DNA from: DATACQ01 sp036555515
Lineage (GTDB): Bacteria; Desulfobacterota; Binatia; UBA9968
Assembly: GCA_036555515.1 (NCBI GenBank)
Contig: DATBLC010000161.1
Location: 62,001 to 126,000 of the forward strand
Direction of reading: 5' to 3'
DNA: 64,000 nt
Below are positions 60,414-64,000 of the stretch, piece by piece. The first letter of the stretch is position 1, and every line of letters begins with the position of its first letter. The position numbers were made by a program, and so were the translations under genes. The notes under the pieces were generated by a model. The model ran no database searches. It had not been told where the DNA came from and was given only the letters and a program-made list of their open reading frames with translations.

Positions 60414-61520
60414 ATGCAATCCGCTGAAGTCAGACTGGATAAAATCGGAAAATGTTACGGCGATCAATGGGTGGTGCGCGGCGTGACATTGCATATCAGG
60501 CGAGGCGAGTTTTACACCTTTCTCGGTCCTAGCGGCTGCGGCAAGACAACGCTACTGCGCATCATTGCCGGCTTCGTGATGCCGGATGAGGGGACGGTGT
60601 TTCTCGACGGCGAGGCCGTAAACCATATCCCTCCTTGGCGCCGCAACGTCGGCATGGTGTTCCAGAATTACGCTTTATGGCCGCACATGACGGTCTTCGA
60701 AAATGTCGCCTTCGGCCTAAAAGAGCGCAGGATCGCAGGGGGCGAACTGCAAAAAAGAGTTAGGCAGGCGCTGGCACAGGTCGATCTTGAAGGTACCGAA
60801 ACCCGGCGGCCTTCGCAACTCTCCGGCGGCCAACAACAACGGGTCGCTTTGGCGCGCACGCTGGTTATTCAACCCCGAGCGTTACTCTTGGACGAACCGC
60901 TCAGCAATCTCGACGCGAAATTGCGCGCCGAAATGCGTCTCGAACTCTTGAAGCTGCAGCGCGATCTTGGGCTAACGACGATCTACGTCACCCATGACCA
61001 GGAAGAAGCCCTCGCCATGTCCACCCGGGTCGCGGTGATGAGCCGCGGGCGAGTGGTGCAGGAAGGCACGCCGCGCGTGATCTACGAACAGCCGGTCGAT
61101 GAATTTGTCGCCGCCTTCGTGGGCAAGTCGAATTTGATTTCGGGGAAAGTCGCCAATCTGCCCGGCCAATGGCTCGAGGTGAATTGCGGCGGGGGTATTA
61201 TCGTGCGCGCCGCCCTGCCGCGCTCAGCAGCCCCCGCACAAGCCGGTGACCGCGTCTTTCTCAGCATTCGTCCAGAAGCCGTCGAGATTACCCCCCCGGG
61301 CGCGGCTGCAGGCGAGCGTAACGCAATCTCTGGGAGGATCGCCGCCTGCGCATATCAAGGTTCCTACGTCGAGTATGAAATCACCGCTTTGGGCAAGGCG
61401 TGGAAAGCCCACACCGCCAACCCCAAAGGAAAAACGCTCTTTCAATCCGGCGATGAGGTCGCGTTGAGGTTCGCGCCGGACGACGTCGTTATCGTGCCGG
61501 CAGAGGGCGGAGAAACTTGA
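60414..61520 (+). CDS. Ferric iron ABC transporter ATP-binding protein (FbpC/PotA-like)
   Basis: A 368-residue ATPase. Walker A is GPSGCGKTTLL near residue 42, the Q-loop is in VFQNYALWPHM, the signature is LSGGQQQRVALAR and Walker B is ALLLDEPLSNLD, with the switch His in VTHDQEEALAM. A TOBE_2 regulatory domain occupies about 240-360 (VFLSIRPEAVEI). The start is two bases after the permease stop, and translation is probably coupled. It completes the three-gene importer. Confidence 0.94.
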   Translation: MQSAEVRLDKIGKCYGDQWVVRGVTLHIRRGEFYTFLGPSGCGKTTLLRIIAGFVMPDEGTVFLDGEAVNHIPPWRRNVGMVFQNYALWPHMTVFENVAFGLKERRIAGGELQKRVRQALAQVDLEGTETRRPSQLSGGQQQRVALARTLVIQPRALLLDEPLSNLDAKLRAEMRLELLKLQRDLGLTTIYVTHDQEEALAMSTRVAVMSRGRVVQEGTPRVIYEQPVDEFVAAFVGKSNLISGKVANLPGQWLEVNCGGGIIVRAALPRSAAPAQAGDRVFLSIRPEAVEITPPGAAAGERNAISGRIAACAYQGSYVEYEITALGKAWKAHTANPKGKTLFQSGDEVALRFAPDDVVIVPAEGGET

Positions 61521-61571
61521 CTTTGCACGGCTTGCGCAGCTTTTGAGCCGCTGGTCGTCACATATCTTTGA

Positions 61572-62273
61572 CTACGCCCGTTCTTCGATGGGGAGTTGGC
61601 GGCGCAACAACAATGTCATCACGTCCGAGCCATCGCTGTGCGTTTCAATGAACCGGCGCAATGCTTCCACTTCGCCAGAAGTAAATTGTCCGGCGCACAG
61701 TTGGAGCAAGCAATCTTTGGTGCGCGCTTCCAGCGCCGCATACGAGATGTTGTCATTTGCGTAGGAAGGCTCGGTGACTGTAACCGCGCGCGCGTCCACT
61801 TGACTGGCGGCGTGGCGAAAAAGGGCGATAAAGAGATCGACTTTCGCGTCGCTCAACATGGGGCCAGAGGCGTGGCCAAAGCGCAGTCTTAGCTCCTTGC
61901 GAATCTCCCGCTCCTGAATTTCAAGAACCACTACCGGCTCGCCAAAACGCGCTTCTATGGGTTCGTAGCTGAGCGGCTCGTCGATGCTCCGGCGTGAGCG
62001 GCGCAAGAGAAAATTCCGATGCCCGTTGGTCACTTCGAGATACGCCACGGCCATGGGATCAGCGGCTGTTCCTTCGGGAAAATACAGTTCGCCGAGGGCT
62101 TTCAGGGCCTCCAACCCGTGGTCCGCATGCCGGATCATAAACCGGCGCCAATCATCGGCATGATTTTCGTGGACGTCGCCGGCGCTGACAAAATAATTCG
62201 GCGCGGTATCGAAAGCGGTGACGTGATGTACCGCGCCGCAGGCGCGGCACAGGATGAATTTGCGATTATGCAT
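61572..62273 (-). CDS. Protein of unknown function with N-terminal Cys pair, linked to a sensor kinase
   Basis: A 233-residue soluble protein that I do not recognise. The N-terminus MHNRKFILCRACGAVHHVTA carries C-x-x-C and two nearby His, suggesting a single zinc-knuckle or half ribbon. A charged middle (RRSRRSIDEPLSYEPIEARF, EIQEREIRKELRLRFGH) and a helical C-terminus (GEVEALRRFIETHSDGSD) follow. Its ATG lies eight bases inside the 3' end of the receiver-kinase gene on the same strand. The coupling suggests a role as sensor, output or regulator of that kinase. Confidence 0.72.
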   Translation of the reverse strand: MHNRKFILCRACGAVHHVTAFDTAPNYFVSAGDVHENHADDWRRFMIRHADHGLEALKALGELYFPEGTAADPMAVAYLEVTNGHRNFLLRRSRRSIDEPLSYEPIEARFGEPVVVLEIQEREIRKELRLRFGHASGPMLSDAKVDLFIALFRHAASQVDARAVTVTEPSYANDNISYAALEARTKDCLLQLCAGQFTSGEVEALRRFIETHSDGSDVMTLLLRRQLPIEERA

Positions 62274-63387
62274 AGCGGCGCTCCGTAGCCACGGCGGCCT
62301 TCGCGCCGTTTTTGCGCGAGTGAAATTTCATTTTGACCGTAGTGCCCACGCCGGGCTGACTCTCAATTTCCAAGGTGCCGCCAAGCAATTCGGCCAGCCG
62401 GCGTGCAACCGTAAGCCCCAACCCTAAGCCCGCGCAGGCCCGCACGACGGCCCCTTCGACCTGTTGAAACGGTTCGAAAACCGACGCCAGTTTGCTCTTC
62501 TCGATACCAATTCCGGTATCAGTGACCGCTAATTCGACGCCCACAGGATCGGCGCTCGGGCGCGCCGTCACTTTCAATGAGCCCTCATTGGTAAACTTTA
62601 CAGCGTTATTAAAGACATTCTGAAAAATCCGTTCGATCTTCAAGCGGTCGCTGGCGATTACCATCGCGGTGTCCGGCATCTCGGTGATAAGCGTGAGTTT
62701 CTTTTCGCTGATCACTGCTTCGTGGCGCTGGGTGGCCTCCCGGACGACGTCTCTGATATCGAATTCATCGATGGCATCATCCGTATCTCCGGCATTGAGT
62801 GAAGTCGTCCACAATACGTTGTCAATCAGCTCCAGTAATTCCTCGGAGTTGCGGTAGACGGTTTCCAGGACTTTGTGTTGCTCGTCGGTGAGTCTTCCGA
62901 GGACTTGATTGAGCAAAAGGTGGACGAAACCAACAATGACGCTCAGGGGCGTCCTCAGTTCGTGTGAAACAGTCGATATGAAGTCGGATCTGACGTTTTT
63001 GAGTCTGGTGCGGGAACGCCGCCGCTCCAGACCGCGCTCGACGAGGGAAAGGATGTGATGGACATCGAAGGGTTTTGCAATGTAATCGAAGGCGCCGAGC
63101 CGCAACCCCTCAATGGCAGTATCGAGAGATCCATAACCGGTAATGATGATCGCCTCGATGTCCGGGTCATGCTGCTTCACTTTTTGCAGGACGTTGATGC
63201 CGGTCATGCCGGGCATCTTCAAGTCTAGCGTGACTAATTCGACCGGATATTTTTGGAGCATTTCCACGGCTTGGGAGCCGCGTTCAGCGACATGCACGTT
63301 GTAAATCGGGTTGAGAATCATCTTGAGCGATTCTCGCGGCCCAATCTCATCATCAACGATTAAAATATGCGGTCTATTGTCAGCCAT
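62266..63387 (-). CDS. Receiver domain-histidine kinase hybrid
   Basis: A 373-residue cytoplasmic signalling protein. Residues about 6-120 are a response-regulator receiver (ILIVDDEIGP acidic pair, phosphorylatable Asp in LVTLDLKMPGMTG, IITGYGS, Lys in YIAKPFD). Residues about 135-205 are HisKA with the H-box DFISTVSHELRTPLSVIVGF. Residues about 250-360 are HATPase_c (NVFNNAVKF N-box, DTGIGI G1, GLGLGLTVARRLAELLGG G2). With no transmembrane segment, it may be fed by another kinase or sense a soluble cue. ATG 63387 fits the receiver start best; ATG 63414 is in frame. Confidence 0.9.
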   Translation of the reverse strand: MADNRPHILIVDDEIGPRESLKMILNPIYNVHVAERGSQAVEMLQKYPVELVTLDLKMPGMTGINVLQKVKQHDPDIEAIIITGYGSLDTAIEGLRLGAFDYIAKPFDVHHILSLVERGLERRRSRTRLKNVRSDFISTVSHELRTPLSVIVGFVHLLLNQVLGRLTDEQHKVLETVYRNSEELLELIDNVLWTTSLNAGDTDDAIDEFDIRDVVREATQRHEAVISEKKLTLITEMPDTAMVIASDRLKIERIFQNVFNNAVKFTNEGSLKVTARPSADPVGVELAVTDTGIGIEKSKLASVFEPFQQVEGAVVRACAGLGLGLTVARRLAELLGGTLEIESQPGVGTTVKMKFHSRKNGAKAAVATERRYA

Positions 63388-63414
63388 TCGATACTTATGC
63401 CGAGCAACGCCCAT

Positions 63415-64000
63415 GCCACGGCGCCTAGAATTCTAAGATTCTAATTTATAATAAAAATTTGCTCGAGGGAAGGGAAGTAAGCGGACTTCTCGGGGCAATT
63501 TTGTGAACTCAGTCGTCGCCGGCTGCAAACCGGGCAGTTCATCCCCCCTAATGGGGTCGAAGCCAACTTGACTCCCAGCTCCCGCCGCCCGAGCGAGTTC
63601 GCCGTGAGTGAATCCAAAGGCTACCACCCGGTCCAATAGGGCTTGTCCTGAGCCCGGATTCCGCGGTTAGTCTGATGAGACGGCAAGCAAGGTGGAACCC
63701 TGGAGTAGCGAAGGCGTCCAACTGTAAAATATCAAAGTCATTTTCCGCTTTCGCACTTCGTTGCTACGAGCTTTAACGTTCCGTCGAAGCACCGCTCATC
63801 GATGTCTGCTTAGAGGCAGACGGCATCTCCGCCACAGGCGGATCAGCCTTCGGCTGAGACTTTGCTACGGAAGGGTTGCGCCTCGCGCTTCCTGTCGAGC
63901 GCAACCGCGGAATCGGGCTGAATCCTTCTGGGAAATCCGCACAGAGCATTTCGGCACCGTGTCAGGTTGAGAGTTTTGGCTCGTCCCCCATCTCGCCCGG
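63415..64000. other. Repeat-rich terminal stretch without a supported gene
   Basis: Short open frames on both strands (63433-63636 minus, 63761-63970 plus) show no homology pattern. GGGCTTGTCCTGAGCCCGG at 63638-63656 resembles the CTCAGGACAGG repeat found elsewhere in the window. The hairpin cluster at 63804-63857 is listed separately. Confidence 0.5.
63804..63857. repeat. Cluster of three consecutive perfect hairpins
   Basis: GTCTGC/GCAGAC (63804-63821), TCCGCC-ACA-GGCGGA (63828-63842) and TCAGCC-TTC-GGCTGA (63843-63857) follow each other within 54 bases. Each has a 6-base-pair stem. No T-run follows any of them. Confidence 0.75.

Noticed and set aside
63433..63970. Short frames on both strands in the terminal gap
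   Set aside because: They overlap palindromic repeats and have no recognisable motifs.
1..64000. CRISPR arrays, tRNA or rRNA genes
   Set aside because: No regularly spaced direct repeats, no cas genes and no tRNA/rRNA signature were seen by eye; a dedicated scan could still find a tRNA.

Overview
The window reads as a chromosomal piece of an uncultured, GC-rich (roughly 57-60 % by eye), soil- or sediment-type bacterium. Long tripartite transporters, several stand-alone periplasmic binding proteins, CaiB/BaiF CoA-transferase, LLM flavin oxidoreductase, amidohydrolases and many short intergenic palindromes together resemble the deltaproteobacterial / Binatota / Rokubacteria type of metagenome genome. 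That placement is inference; no rRNA, tRNA or ribosomal-protein gene was found to anchor it. Most genes are catabolic, transport or regulatory.

Layout. 0-6.6 kb: the 3' part of a TctA-type permease, a FadR-like GntR regulator with a clear promoter and operator, a three-gene 2-oxoacid:ferredoxin oxidoreductase (fused gamma-delta, alpha, beta) closed by a terminator, and a Tat-exported aldo/keto reductase. 6.7-12.7 kb: a GH88-like hydrolase, a methyltransferase, a frameshifted chimeric methyltransferase, a small two-gene module whose aspartyl-protease partner has lost its active site, a metallo-beta-lactamase-fold protein lacking most metal ligands, and a hypothetical gene. 12.7-17.7 kb: a compact reverse-strand operon of a SagB-like double nitroreductase, a SNF2 helicase and a coiled-coil/zinc-ribbon protein; this is the best candidate here for an uncharacterised system. 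18-26 kb: an NMT1-like binding protein, a TRAP-TAXI transporter with two tandem binding-protein paralogues, a zinc alcohol dehydrogenase and an MFS transporter. 26-32.5 kb: a CPA2 antiporter, an M19 dipeptidase, an SDR and a MetE-C-like protein.

32.5-34.5 kb is a decayed island: a 3' scrap of a second dipeptidase gene, an integron-type integrase with an in-frame stop and no catalytic C-terminus, a frameshifted small ORF, an attC-like imperfect palindrome and another small ORF. It looks like the ruin of an integron. 34.5-47.8 kb returns to metabolism: DUF6282-type hydrolase, LLM oxidoreductase, FHA membrane protein overlapping a trypsin-like protease, CoA-transferase, M24-fold protein, amidohydrolase, citryl-CoA-lyase-like protein, dienelactone hydrolase, beta-propeller protein and MFS transporter. 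Several gaps here carry inverted repeats, including a 294-bp element of nested palindromes (44881-45174).

48-57 kb gathers C-N hydrolases (AtzG-like partner plus amidase, TRZ/ATZ aminohydrolase, M20 carbamoylase-like enzyme) with two phosphoribosyltransferases (PyrE, PyrR) and a degraded PIN/AbrB pair. 57-61.5 kb is a complete FbpABC-like ferric ABC transporter. The window ends with a receiver-histidine kinase hybrid overlapping a gene of unknown function and a repeat-rich gap.

A recurring feature is gene decay: at least seven loci are frameshifted, interrupted or truncated. Single-base cases could be assembly errors; the large deletions cannot.
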